In this document: positions 1 through 9,291 of the stretch, piece by piece | How the letters are laid out: each line of letters starts with the position of its first letter | How positions within the stretch are numbered: the first letter of the stretch is position 1 | Source: JAFAGX01 sp963759875 | Lineage (GTDB): Bacteria > Acidobacteriota > Terriglobia > Terriglobales > Acidobacteriaceae | DNA: 64,000 nt | Direction of reading: 5' to 3' | NCBI GenBank assembly: GCA_963759875.1 | Contig: CAVXBB010000016.1 | Location: forward strand, 744,001-808,000 | Translations under genes and position numbers: made by a program | Notes under the pieces: generated by a model | Told to the model about the DNA's origin: nothing | The model's database searches: none | The model's input: only the letters and a program-made list of their open reading frames with translations

Positions 1-147
1 TTGGGCCGCCTGGTGAAGGCGCACCGCAAAGCACGCATGGGCCGCAATCCGCAGACCGGTGAGCCGATTCAGATCAAGGCGAAAACCGTCGTGAAGTTCC
101 GCGTCGCCAAAGCCGCCAAGGACGCCATCGCTCCCAAAAAGCCGTAG
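1..147 (+). CDS. HU-family DNA-binding protein, C-terminal part
   Basis: The first 147 bases are an open frame ending in TAG. It encodes a basic tail with the HU/IHF signature: a GRNPQTGEPI stretch (the DNA-binding arm region) followed by KTVVKFRVAK and a Lys/Ala/Pro-rich end. HU proteins are about 90 residue homodimers that bend and compact DNA in the nucleoid; about half of the protein is visible and its start lies left of the window. The Lys/Pro-rich tail is slightly longer than in the E. coli protein. A strong hairpin follows 14 bases after the stop, so this is the last gene of its transcript. Confidence 0.9.
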   Translation: MGRLVKAHRKARMGRNPQTGEPIQIKAKTVVKFRVAKAAKDAIAPKKP

Positions 148-161
148 TCCCCGCAGAATTC

Positions 162-188
162 AAAGGCCGGCTCGCGAGCCGGCCTTTT
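162..188 (+). terminator. Rho-independent terminator after the HU gene
   Basis: A perfect inverted repeat, AAAGGCCGGCTCG facing CGAGCCGGCCTTT, runs into TTTTCTCTTT. The stem is very GC rich and symmetrical, so it may work in both directions. It also lies just beyond the end of the convergent amidohydrolase gene. Confidence 0.8.
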
Positions 189-211
189 CTCTTTCACTCC
201 GCTGCGCACAT

Positions 212-1516
212 TTACTTTCCGTACTCGTTCTTAACTACTTCGCCGCCTTTCATCACAAATTTCACGTGCTGCAGCATCGTGACGTCCTGAAGCGGATCTC
301 CATCAACCGCAATCATGTCCGCCCATTTGCCGGGTTCAATGGTTCCGATCTTGTCCGACCATCCCAATAAATCCGCATCATTGATTGTCGCCGTCTGAAT
401 CGCCTGTAACGGTGCCATTCCCAGGCTGACGTAAACCGCCAATTCGTGCGCATTCAAACCATGCGGATAAACTGCCGCGTCCGTTCCCATCCCGATCTTC
501 ACGCCCGCCTCAAACGCCTTCTTCGCATTCGCCTTGCCCGTTTGCGAGACCATCTCCATTTTTCGTTTGGCATATTCCGGCAGATTGGCCGTAGTAGCGT
601 TTTCTCTTTGCCAATCCACCAGGTACAGCGTAGGCACAAGGTACGTCCCATTTTTCTTCAGCGTCGCAATCGCCGCGTCATTCATCAGATGCCCATGCTC
701 AACCGAATCCACGCCCGCTTCCGACGCCCAGATCACTCCCTGCGCCCCGTGAGCATGCGCCGCCACTTTTCTGCCTAACCGGTGCGCGTCAGCCACAATC
801 GCCTTCATCTCTTCCAGTGTGAATTGCGAAGCGTTCGGATCATCTCCCTTCGACAGCACTCCGCCCGTTGCACACACTTTAATCAAATCCGCTCCATACT
901 TAATGATCTCGCGGGTCTTGTGCTGCACGTTCTCAATACCGTCCGCCGCGCCATCGGATGTGGCGTGATATTCATAGGGCAATAAATCATTGTCGCAGTG
1001 CCCGCCGGTAATGCTTAGTGCCGGACCACTCACCAGCATCCTCGGCCCCGGCACATCGCCAGCGTTAATCGCATCACGCAGCGCAACATCGCTGTATCCG
1101 CGCGCGCCCACGTTTCGTACCGTCGTAATTCCCGCCTCCAGCGTGACTCGCGCATTGTGCGCTCCAATCAATGCCTCACGCGGAACAGAAATTCCCAGCG
1201 TTTCATATCCGAATCTGGGATTCATCGTGAGATGTGTATGTGCATCGATCAACCCGGGCAGCACCGTAGCATTCGGCAGATTGATCACAGTTGCATCAGA
1301 CGGCGCAGGCGCAGCCGCTCCGACGCTCACGATCTTGTCACCTTCAATGACAATTGCCTGTTCCCTGAGCGTCTTGCCGGTTCGTACGTCCAGCACTTTG
1401 CCCGCCCGAATAACAACATGTTTTTGAGGGTTTGAGCCCGAGGATTGCGACCAGGCAGCTGAGCCAAAACACACGACCAAAATAAACACACAACCATTCC
1501 ACCGACTTCGATTCAT
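212..1516 (-). CDS. Exported amidohydrolase (metal-dependent, prolidase/imidazolonepropionase-like)
   Basis: The 434-residue protein begins with a signal peptide (hydrophobic residues about 8-20, then AWSQ). It has the amidohydrolase metal site: DAHTHL near residue 91, a candidate carboxylated lysine in LIKV near 213, AHAHG near 254-256, VEHGH near 274 and the catalytic Asp in GMGTDA near 346. The family hydrolyses amide or ester bonds in small substrates using one or two metal ions; periplasmic members are often annotated as Xaa-Pro dipeptidases. The substrate cannot be read from the sequence. It resembles the amidohydrolase at 2322-3644 in layout, with the CBS-domain gene between them. Confidence 0.9.
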   Translation of the reverse strand: MNRSRWNGCVFILVVCFGSAAWSQSSGSNPQKHVVIRAGKVLDVRTGKTLREQAIVIEGDKIVSVGAAAPAPSDATVINLPNATVLPGLIDAHTHLTMNPRFGYETLGISVPREALIGAHNARVTLEAGITTVRNVGARGYSDVALRDAINAGDVPGPRMLVSGPALSITGGHCDNDLLPYEYHATSDGAADGIENVQHKTREIIKYGADLIKVCATGGVLSKGDDPNASQFTLEEMKAIVADAHRLGRKVAAHAHGAQGVIWASEAGVDSVEHGHLMNDAAIATLKKNGTYLVPTLYLVDWQRENATTANLPEYAKRKMEMVSQTGKANAKKAFEAGVKIGMGTDAAVYPHGLNAHELAVYVSLGMAPLQAIQTATINDADLLGWSDKIGTIEPGKWADMIAVDGDPLQDVTMLQHVKFVMKGGEVVKNEYGK

Positions 1517-1606
1517 TGGGCTCCTACATGTTCTTGCAATTTACCGCAGACCGCGACGCACTCGTGCTGCTGCCGACTGCTGACTACTAGCTACTCGCTG
1601 CCGCTC

Positions 1607-2047
1607 TTAGTCCCCACCCGGCGCATCATTACTTACATATTGTTCCAGCGAATCAAGTTCGCGGCCCAAATCCTCAATACGCCACTCCAGCAGGTTGCGA
1701 ATGGAAAGCATGCCTAATAATTTTCCGCTGTTGTCCACCACTGGAAGGTGCCGAAAATGCCGCTCCACCATCGTGACAAACGCCTCACTGGATCCGGTTT
1801 CCGACGTCGCTAATTCGACAGGCGTGGTCATCAACTCACGCACCGGCGTGCTCTTCGGATCACGTCCGCTCAGCGCAAATTTCCTCAGCACATCGCGCTC
1901 GGTAAAAATTCCGGCCACTCGCCTTTCACTGTCGACCACGGCGACTGCGCCCACATGCCTGTCGAGCATGGTGCGGATCGCATCGGCCACACTCGCTTCC
2001 GATGAAACCGCCGCCGGTTCGACATCGCAAAGTTCTAAAACGCTCAT
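1607..2047 (-). CDS. CBS-domain pair protein
   Basis: This protein is made of two CBS domains and little else. The first carries DAIRTMLDRHVGAVAVVD and a GIFTERD motif. The second has an HFRHLPVVD segment and GMLSIRNLL. Such stand-alone CBS pairs bind adenosine nucleotides and act as regulatory modules; the partner is not evident here. I place the start at the ATG preceded by GGAGGT at good spacing (146 aa). A longer frame reaches 2092 but adds residues unlike the family. Confidence 0.85.
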   Translation of the reverse strand: MSVLELCDVEPAAVSSEASVADAIRTMLDRHVGAVAVVDSERRVAGIFTERDVLRKFALSGRDPKSTPVRELMTTPVELATSETGSSEAFVTMVERHFRHLPVVDNSGKLLGMLSIRNLLEWRIEDLGRELDSLEQYVSNDAPGGD

Positions 2048-2158
2048 ATTGACCTCCATCCCGCAAACACGGCGCCGCCCATTCCAGGCCAACTCGGGAT
2101 TCGGGCATTATGCCGCTTCGCCACACAATGTCAAGGGTGATTTAAATCAGCTTCGTGC

Positions 2159-2262
2159 CGTCATCCCGGAGCCCCGCGTTTTAATCAGGGGGCGAGAGCC
2201 TGGGTCATCCCGAGCAAGCCTCTTTTGCGCAGCGAGGGATCTGGGGGATCCGCGCGAAGCGT
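2159..2262. repeat. Degenerate copy of the GTCATCC hairpin repeat
   Basis: The gap between the CBS gene and the next amidohydrolase holds CGTCATCCCGGAGCCCCG and a second GGGTCATCCCGAGCAAG start, then a GCGAGGGATCTGGG end. This matches the start/end pattern of the clearer copies at 3727 and 3834. No coding potential is apparent. Confidence 0.45.
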
Positions 2263-2321
2263 CGCGATGTTTGCGACGCAATCATCGCGCGTTTGGATCG
2301 CTTCCTTATTAGATTCAGTAC

Positions 2322-3644
2322 TCACTCCACCGCCTTCCCTCCGCTCTTGAACACCTTTCCATCCTTCATTACGAACTGCACATTCTCCAAAACCTTCACG
2401 TCGCTCAACGGATCCCCATTCACCGCCACGATGTCCGCGTAAGCTCCCGGCGCAATCGCACCGATTTTGCCTTCCATTTCCAGCATCTCCGCCGGCCGTG
2501 AAGTCGCGCTTTTAATCGCATCCATGGGAGACATCCCAAGCCTCACCATCTGCGAAAACTCCTGAGCAATCGGCTCACTCCAGGAAATTCCGCCCATGTC
2601 AGTGCCAAAAACAATCTTGACTCCCGCATGCAACGCCTTCGGAAACGACACTTCATGCACCGCGGCCCGCTTGCGATCACGCTGCCCATTCGGCGTATCC
2701 GCCGGCGCCCAATCCTTGTAATACGGACTGATCGTCGGACAATACCATGTCCCCTGTTTCAGCATTTGTGCAATCGCCGCGTCGTCCAAATCAAGTCCGT
2801 GCTCAATCGAATCGCAGCCGCCATCGAGCGCCCGATGCAGCCCAATCCCTCCATACGCGTGGCACGCCACTTTCTTTTGCCACCCATGCGTCTCATCCAC
2901 TATCGCCTTCAGTTCTTCCACCGTCAGTGTCGGCTGAGACACCAGTTCGCCATTTTTGCCCACCCACGACCGGTGTGTCATATAGACCTTGATCCAATCG
3001 GCCCCATGATCCAGTTGTTCCCTCGCCGCCTTTCGCGCTTCCACCGGCCCATCGATCAGTTGTGCCCCTTTCGGCATGTCCAGCTCGGGCGCGTAATCTT
3101 CCAGCATGTAACCGCCCGTTGTCGAGATTGCCCGCGTCACGACGAACATTCGCGGCCCAGGGATATAGCCTTTTTCAATCGCCTCTTTAATGCCAACATC
3201 GCCATATCCCGCACCCTCGGTTTCGAGATCGCGCAAAGTGGTAAATCCCTGTTCCAGCGCTCGCCGTACCGAGACCGTCGCCCGCGCTGCGCGCAATGCC
3301 AGCGGAGGATAAAGGATATTCGCATCATAGCCGCCCTGCGCCGGGTCTTCTCCCTGCAGAAAAATGTGAGTGTGCGAATCGATCATTCCTGGCAGCACCG
3401 TGGCGTGCGAAAGATCAATTACGTTTGCGTCCGCAGGAATTTTCGCCCTCGTAGCATCACTTACACTGTCAACCCGGTCGCCACGAATCACGATGACCTG
3501 ATCGTGTTTCACCCCATCTGATTTGCCGTCAATCAGCGTCCCCGCCCGAATCACGGTGAACGTGTGCAATGCCGGAGTTTCTTGCGCGCTGCCCGTAATC
3601 AAACTAAAAACCGCGACGAACAGAACCACCAGCGAGTTCTTCAT
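2322..3644 (-). CDS. Exported amidohydrolase, second copy type
   Basis: The 440-residue protein has a signal peptide (MKNSLVVLFVAVFSLITGSA). The metal-binding signature is intact: MIDSHTHIF near residues 88-94, DWIKVYMTH with the bridging lysine, ACHAYGG, SIEHGLDLDD and the catalytic Asp in FGTDMGG. Like the protein at 212-1516 it should be a periplasmic metal-dependent hydrolase of dipeptides or small amides; sequence alone does not give the substrate. The two share architecture but differ throughout, so they are old paralogues rather than a recent duplication. Confidence 0.9.
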   Translation of the reverse strand: MKNSLVVLFVAVFSLITGSAQETPALHTFTVIRAGTLIDGKSDGVKHDQVIVIRGDRVDSVSDATRAKIPADANVIDLSHATVLPGMIDSHTHIFLQGEDPAQGGYDANILYPPLALRAARATVSVRRALEQGFTTLRDLETEGAGYGDVGIKEAIEKGYIPGPRMFVVTRAISTTGGYMLEDYAPELDMPKGAQLIDGPVEARKAAREQLDHGADWIKVYMTHRSWVGKNGELVSQPTLTVEELKAIVDETHGWQKKVACHAYGGIGLHRALDGGCDSIEHGLDLDDAAIAQMLKQGTWYCPTISPYYKDWAPADTPNGQRDRKRAAVHEVSFPKALHAGVKIVFGTDMGGISWSEPIAQEFSQMVRLGMSPMDAIKSATSRPAEMLEMEGKIGAIAPGAYADIVAVNGDPLSDVKVLENVQFVMKDGKVFKSGGKAVE

Positions 3645-3726
3645 AACTCTTCCAATCGATTGTCACAATTCTGCATGCGCGTGCTGGCCATTCTACGCCA
3701 GAATCTCAATTCATCCCGTGCAAACG

Positions 3727-3800
3727 ATTGTCATCCTGACGAAGCGGGATTGCCTGCAGGCAATCCCAGAGAAAGGATCTATGCATTTGTGGGGATGACA
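3727..3800. repeat. Dispersed hairpin repeat, copy A
   Basis: The unit starts GTCATCCTGACGAAGCGG, has a hairpin GGGATTGCCTGCAGGCAATCCC-like core, and ends AAAGGATCTATGCATTT. The next unit begins 34 bases further on. The flanks are conserved between copies while the hairpin sequence varies. Confidence 0.7.
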
Positions 3801-3833
3801 AAGCCCGCCACTCCCGACTCCGGCAGCTTTCTG

Positions 3834-3897
3834 ATTGTCATCCTGAAGCGGGGTTGCCTGCACACAGGCAACCCCCGAGGAAGGATCTATGCATTTT
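3834..3897. repeat. Dispersed hairpin repeat, copy B
   Basis: Same conserved start (GTCATCCTGA) and end (GAAGGATCTATGCATTT) as copy A. Its own hairpin is GGGGTTGCCTG opposite CAGGCAACCCC with a short loop. Arms and loop differ from copy A but base pairing is kept. Confidence 0.7.
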
Positions 3898-3957
3898 AGG
3901 AGAAAGAAAGCGACGCCTCGTCTGCTGAGAACCTGATAGAACGCTAATTGCTGAAAG

Positions 3958-4683
3958 CTACTTCAACGCTTGCAGCTTCGCCGACGCCATCTGCGCCGCT
4001 TCCGTGGCGGGATTTTCCTTCTGGATCTGCTCGTACGTTCGTTTTGCTTCCAGCGGCATATTGGCCGATTGGTAGGTTGCCGCCAGCTCCATTTGTGCCG
4101 TCGTCTTGCTCACCGTGGCCGTCGGTTTGGCAATGATCTCGTTATAAATATCAATCGCCTGCTTGTCACGATTTGTGTCCCTATACACTGAAGCCAGCGC
4201 AAACTTCGCCAGCGTCGCCAGCTCTTTTTTGTGATACGACGCAACCCCCTTCAATTCGCGTTCGGCGGCCGCATTGTCCCCCATCTCCGCCGAGGTCAGG
4301 CCAAGAAAGTAGTGAGAAAAATCCGCGGCGTGGGTATGCGGATAATTATTGACGACGTCTTCAAATTGCTTATGCGCCGCCGTCGCCCGTTCCTTGATGC
4401 TGGCAAAACTGGCGACCTCCGGCTGCGGCGGCATGTTCGGCGGCCGAATCGGGGTATCCATCGTGCGCACCGCCTGGCTGAACTCCACGCTGGCCTTCTG
4501 GTCCTGCTGGTTCCCGTAATACCAGCCGCCAAATGCAAGCCCCACGATGACCAGCACGACAATGGCGGCCACAATCAGCTTGTTCTGATGTTCAACCGAC
4601 CAATGGAGAGTCCTTTCGGCTGTGTCGATGGTGACTTTGCTGAATCGGTCTTGTTTTAGCTGATGGCGGGTTTGTGCGCGCAC
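3958..4683 (-). CDS. Membrane-anchored tetratricopeptide-repeat protein (YfgM-like)
   Basis: The protein (241 aa) has a cytoplasmic N-terminus, one transmembrane helix at about residues 34-56 (KLIVAAIVVLVIVGLAFGGW) and an exported helical repeat domain. The TPR-like helices include DFSHYFLGLTSAEMGDNAAA and the C-terminal pair around YEQIQKENPATEAAQMASAK. The layout matches the YfgM/TPR_21 group, which associates with periplasmic chaperones or the SecYEG exit in other bacteria. That role is by analogy only. No operon partner is visible. Confidence 0.75.
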   Translation of the reverse strand: MRAQTRHQLKQDRFSKVTIDTAERTLHWSVEHQNKLIVAAIVVLVIVGLAFGGWYYGNQQDQKASVEFSQAVRTMDTPIRPPNMPPQPEVASFASIKERATAAHKQFEDVVNNYPHTHAADFSHYFLGLTSAEMGDNAAAERELKGVASYHKKELATLAKFALASVYRDTNRDKQAIDIYNEIIAKPTATVSKTTAQMELAATYQSANMPLEAKRTYEQIQKENPATEAAQMASAKLQALK

Positions 4684-4946
4684 GAACTTCCCTTCTGCTG
4701 GTTAGATAAGGTGGGCTGGCAAACATTCAGTCTAGCAGGGAAAAAACCGGAGCGTCAAAGCGCTATGACCAAATCACTGCCGACCCGCTCAAGAGTATTC
4801 GGGGAGCACCGCAAGCCTTATCGGGCATAGAACGAGAAGGATCATTCCTGAAACTACCTTCCACTTCGTGTATTCTCGCGGCCTCAAGCTGCTGCTTTCT
4901 CTCCTCTGACCCCTAATAATCCCACCAGTTCTTTAAACTCGAAACG

Positions 4947-4968
4947 GGTAGTGGGCTACTTTGAATTT
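4947..4968 (+). repeat. Terminal inverted repeat of an IS1-like element (outer copy)
   Basis: GGTAGTGGGCTACTTTGAAT starts here. Nearly the same sequence occurs at 5338-5359 in the same orientation and at 5579-5600 inverted. On the opposite strand this repeat supplies the TAG stop codon of the small gene at 4956-5099. Confidence 0.7.
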
Positions 4969-5099
4969 TTGTCGAAAAGCTTTTGAATCCCGCCATCACC
5001 CAAATCTCGCGTGTAAAGCTTCTTGGCTTGCCAATATTTGAGCCACGACCAAAGAGCGGCAACAGCGCAAGCCAAGAGTATTGAAAGAACTGCCTTCAT
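4956..5099 (-). CDS. Small membrane protein (47 aa), IS passenger candidate
   Basis: A 47-residue frame starts ATG at 5099: MKAVLSILLACAVAALWSWL, then a basic stretch and an end in DKNSK. One N-terminal hydrophobic segment makes it a likely single-pass membrane or secreted peptide. Its stop codon lies inside the terminal repeat of the surrounding IS1-like relic, and its start is 4 bases from the transposase fragment's end. The 65-aa gene at 5394 also ends inside such a repeat. Function unknown. Coding status is inferred from length, start and arrangement. Confidence 0.45.
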   Translation of the reverse strand: MKAVLSILLACAVAALWSWLKYWQAKKLYTRDLGDGGIQKLFDKNSK

Positions 5100-5102
5100 A
5101 AG

Positions 5103-5337
5103 CTACGCTGCTCTTTCCGCCCTCCGCTGTTCGTAGGCTTCCCACAGGGCTACTAAATCTTCTACGCTCCAGAGCCGGTCTGTGACTCCAGCTGCCATTG
5201 CTGGACTCATGCGCAGCGTACGATGAGTCTTAATGAAATTATATGCGAAATAATTGAGAGCTACAGCAGCATGATTAGCAAGTTTGCGACTGAATCCATT
5301 CGACAAGCGGGTATAGCGGCGCATGTGCGTGCGAACC
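5103..5337 (-). pseudogene. IS1-family transposase, C-terminal fragment
   Basis: The frame contains HMRRYTRLSNGFSRKLANH, FIKTHRTLRMSPAMAAG and WSVEDLVALWE, which is the C-terminal third of IS1-type (InsB) DDE transposases. The catalytic N-terminal part is missing: homology stops where the inverted-repeat cassette at 5338-5600 begins. The residues read upstream of that point (MNWLKQTFEH...) come from the cassette, not the transposase. This is a dead element. Confidence 0.7.
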
Positions 5338-5600
5338 GGTAGTGGGCTGCTTTGAATTTGAGGATAACGGCATAAGACATTAGGAGAATCCAAATGTTCG
5401 AAGGTCTGTTTCAGCCAATTCACCTGCTGCTAATCGTGACGCTCGGTTTCGTCGTACTCACCCCATTCTGGCAAAGTTTCAAGAAGGCTGGTTTCAGCCC
5501 CTGGCTATCCCTCTTGACGATGATCCCTCTCGTCAATTTGCTCGTGTTTTATTATGTCGCTTTCGCACGATGGCCTGAAAAATCAAAGTAGCCCACTACC
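5338..5600. mobile_element. Transposase-less mini-element carrying one small gene
   Basis: A 263-bp unit is bounded by inverted repeats: GGTAGTGGGCTGCTTTGAAT at the left, and its near-complement AATCAAAGTAGCCCACTACC at the right. TGCGAAC lies directly outside both ends (5330-5336 and 5601-5607), which looks like a target duplication of 7-8 bp as made by IS1/IS1595-type elements. Inside is only the 65-aa membrane-protein gene. It may be mobilised in trans by a related transposase. Confidence 0.65.
5394..5591 (+). CDS. Small two-helix membrane protein (65 aa) inside the mini-element
   Basis: MFEGLFQPIHLLLIVTLGF begins a hydrophobic helix; a second follows at about residues 38-57 (LSLLTMIPLVNLLVFYYVAF), with a basic tail EKSK. 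The MFEGLFQPxHLL start recalls TatA-type proteins, but the Tat amphipathic helix and FGPKKLPELG hinge are absent, so this is not a Tat component. The stop codon lies in the right terminal repeat. Start context is AGGAGAATCCAAATG. Function unknown. Confidence 0.6.
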   Translation: MFEGLFQPIHLLLIVTLGFVVLTPFWQSFKKAGFSPWLSLLTMIPLVNLLVFYYVAFARWPEKSK

Positions 5601-5658
5601 TGCGAACGAGATCGGACGGCTCGCCCGTCCCACGCTGCTATAATGAAGAATTGTCCTC

Positions 5659-6201
5659 ATGCTCAGAAAGCGCCTAGTCCGTTCCACCACCGTCCTTTGT
5701 GTCCGCAGAAATGGCACCGTCGTAATGGCCGGAGACGGCCAGGTCACTCTGGGCGAGGGCGTAATCAAGCACTCGGCCAAGAAAATCCGCCGCCTTTACC
5801 AAGACAAAATTCTGGCCGGATTTGCCGGTTCGACCGCCGACGCTTTTTCGCTCTTCAGCCGTTTCGAGTCCAAGCTGGAGCAATATCACGGCAACATCGG
5901 CCGTGCTGCCGTCGAGCTGGCTAAAGACTGGCGCACCGACAAATTCCTGCGCCACTTGGAAGCCCTGCTGCTGGTTTCCGACAAAGAACAAACATTTTTG
6001 CTAAGCGGCCAGGGCGACGTCATCGAGCCGGACGGCGGAATCGCCGCCATCGGCAGCGGCGGCCCCTATGCGCAGGCCGCAGCTCAAGCTCTCGTCGAGC
6101 AAACCCAACTTTCGGCCCGTCAGATCGCCGAAGAAGCCATGAAGATTGCCGGCAAAATGTGCATCTATACTAATGATAAGGTAACCATCGAGGAACTATG
6201 A
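5659..6201 (+). CDS. hslV: ATP-dependent protease peptidase subunit HslV
   Basis: HslV is the threonine-protease dodecamer of the HslUV complex, which degrades unfolded and regulatory proteins in the cytoplasm. The frame (180 aa) contains STTVLCVRRNGTVVMAGDGQ, the conserved block with the N-terminal nucleophile Thr exposed after processing, then KIRRLYQDKILAGFAGSTAD and the GSGGPYAQAAA motif. The Thr lies about 9 residues from the annotated Met, so a short propeptide or a later real start is likely. hslU follows 64 bases downstream on the same strand. Confidence 0.93.
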   Translation: MLRKRLVRSTTVLCVRRNGTVVMAGDGQVTLGEGVIKHSAKKIRRLYQDKILAGFAGSTADAFSLFSRFESKLEQYHGNIGRAAVELAKDWRTDKFLRHLEALLLVSDKEQTFLLSGQGDVIEPDGGIAAIGSGGPYAQAAAQALVEQTQLSARQIAEEAMKIAGKMCIYTNDKVTIEEL

Positions 6202-6265
6202 TTCCCACGTAGGGACGCGCGTCCCGTCCGCTCGAGCGTAGCTCGACAAAATCGCTAATACCAAT

Positions 6266-7681
<1,416 letters not shown>

Positions 7682-7984
7682 CTAGTTGGCTTATTGTCCT
7701 TCGGCCCTTTCCTCGGCCCTCCCATCGCAGTGGGCGCGGGCAAGCCGTCAGCGCTTTCCCAACTTACCAGGCTCTAAGCGATTTCTAATATTTCCTTTGT
7801 TTACAAGCCCTTGCTCTAGTCCCAAGTAACCGTCGTAATCTTTACGCCTGCCGAACACCCCCATGAAAATCAGAATTTAGAACCCTTTGCAGCAACAGTA
7901 GTAGCGCCTCAGGAACCGAAGCGGCTGCTCGTGCAGCTCCCCCGGCACCTGTATCCGGCTACGGAAACAATGGGTGTTTCCTGC
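7682..7984. other. Intergenic gap, no gene seen
   Basis: Three hundred bases separate hslU from the polysaccharide locus. I see no convincing frame, hairpin terminator or repeat. The promoter of the polysaccharide operon should lie here, but no strong -35/-10 pair can be named. Confidence 0.4.
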
Positions 7985-9249
7985 ATGAAGTGTCGGGTTA
8001 TCGCGGTTCTCGGCACGCGGCCTGAAGCTATCAAGTTGGCGTTGGTGATTCAGGAATTGCGCCGGCGTTCGGAAGAGTTTGAAACCGCCGTAGTCCATAC
8101 CGGTCAGCATCGCACCATGCTCGACCATGCCCTGAAGTTCTTCAAGATCAAACCCGACTTCGATCTGGATGTCATGCGTCCCAATCAGACGCTGAACTCC
8201 CTTACCGCGCGCGTATTGGATACGGTCGAAAATGCCTGCCATCGCTTCGAGCCTAACATGGTGCTGGTGCAGGGCGATACTACAACGGCGTTTGCCTCCG
8301 CGCTGGCGGCGTACTACTGCAAGATTGCGGTTGGCCACATCGAGGCAGGCCTGCGCAGCCACGACATTTACAACCCGTTCCCGGAAGAAGCCAACCGTCG
8401 GCTGGTCTCGGTGCTGACCGAAATTCACTTTGCTCCCACTGCGCTTTCGCGCGGGAAAACCTGCTGGCCGAGGGCGTGCCTGCCGAAAAAATCGTGGTTA
8501 CCGGCAACACCGTGATCGATACGCTTGCGCGCTCCTCAGCGCACTTGCCGCATTCCTGGGAGAACACGCCCCTGGCCGGCATCCCGTGACGATGGCTCCC
8601 GCCTGGTGCTGGTCACTTCTCATCGGCGCGAATCCTTGGGGTACGGATCAGGAGAATATGTGCCTGGCGCTCAAGGATCTGGTGCAAGCGCATCCCGATA
8701 TTCGCGTCATCTATCCCGTGCACATGAATCCCAACGTCCGCAGCACGGTGAATGCGCTGCTGCAGAATACGGACCGAATCCATCTGACTGAACCGCTCGA
8801 TTACATCACTTTCGTCAGCCTGTTGCGGCGTTGTTTCCTGGTGCTCACTGATTCCGGCGGAATTCAGGAAGAAGCGCCCACGTTCGGGAAGCCCGTGCTG
8901 GTGCTGCGCAAACTTACGGAGCGTCCGGAAGCTTCGCAGTTTGGCATGGCCAAAATCATCGGCATGTCGCGCGAGGGCATCGTCAACGAGACCGAGTCAC
9001 CTGCTCAACGATGCGGAAGCGTATCAGGACATGTCGGAGGGCGGAAATCCTTACGGGGACGGTCACGGTTCGGAGCGGATCGTGGAGGCGGTGGCCCGCT
9101 GGCATGCGAAGAAGACTCCCGACTGCTCGGAGAGCCGACAAGCAATTCAAGCTGGCCGCCCGCGGACCGACTTCCGCGGCGTCGGCAAAGGAGCGACGCT
9201 CGACGGAAGAACGCAGTCGCAAAGCCGGCCGGCCGCAGGCAAGGAGTGA
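7985..9249 (+). pseudogene. wecB: UDP-N-acetylglucosamine 2-epimerase, frameshifted
   Basis: The family interconverts UDP-GlcNAc and UDP-ManNAc for surface polysaccharides. The first fragment reads MKCRVIAVLGTRPEAIK, HTGQHRTML, QGDTTTAFA and HIEAGLRS...PEEANRR, all epimerase signatures. Later frames give VVTGNTVIDTLARS, VTSHRRES, YPVHMNPNVR, LTDSGGIQEEAPTFGKPV and LRKLTERPE. The reading frame changes near 8455, 8590-8640 and 9000, so as written no full product is made. No substituted stop codon is needed to explain the breaks; each looks like a one- or two-base indel. First gene of the polysaccharide locus. Confidence 0.8.
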
Positions 9250-9291
9250 CCACGCAGCAAGCTCCTGCGTCTGGGCTGTCGGTTGCGCGCC

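Noticed and set aside
2628..3521. 297-codon plus-strand frame over the second amidohydrolase
   Set aside because: Arg/His/Pro-rich shadow of the real gene, with no motif or start signal.
5394..5591. TatA/TatE translocase component
   Set aside because: Only the first residues (MFEGLFQP) resemble TatA; the hinge and amphipathic helix are missing and a second membrane helix follows.
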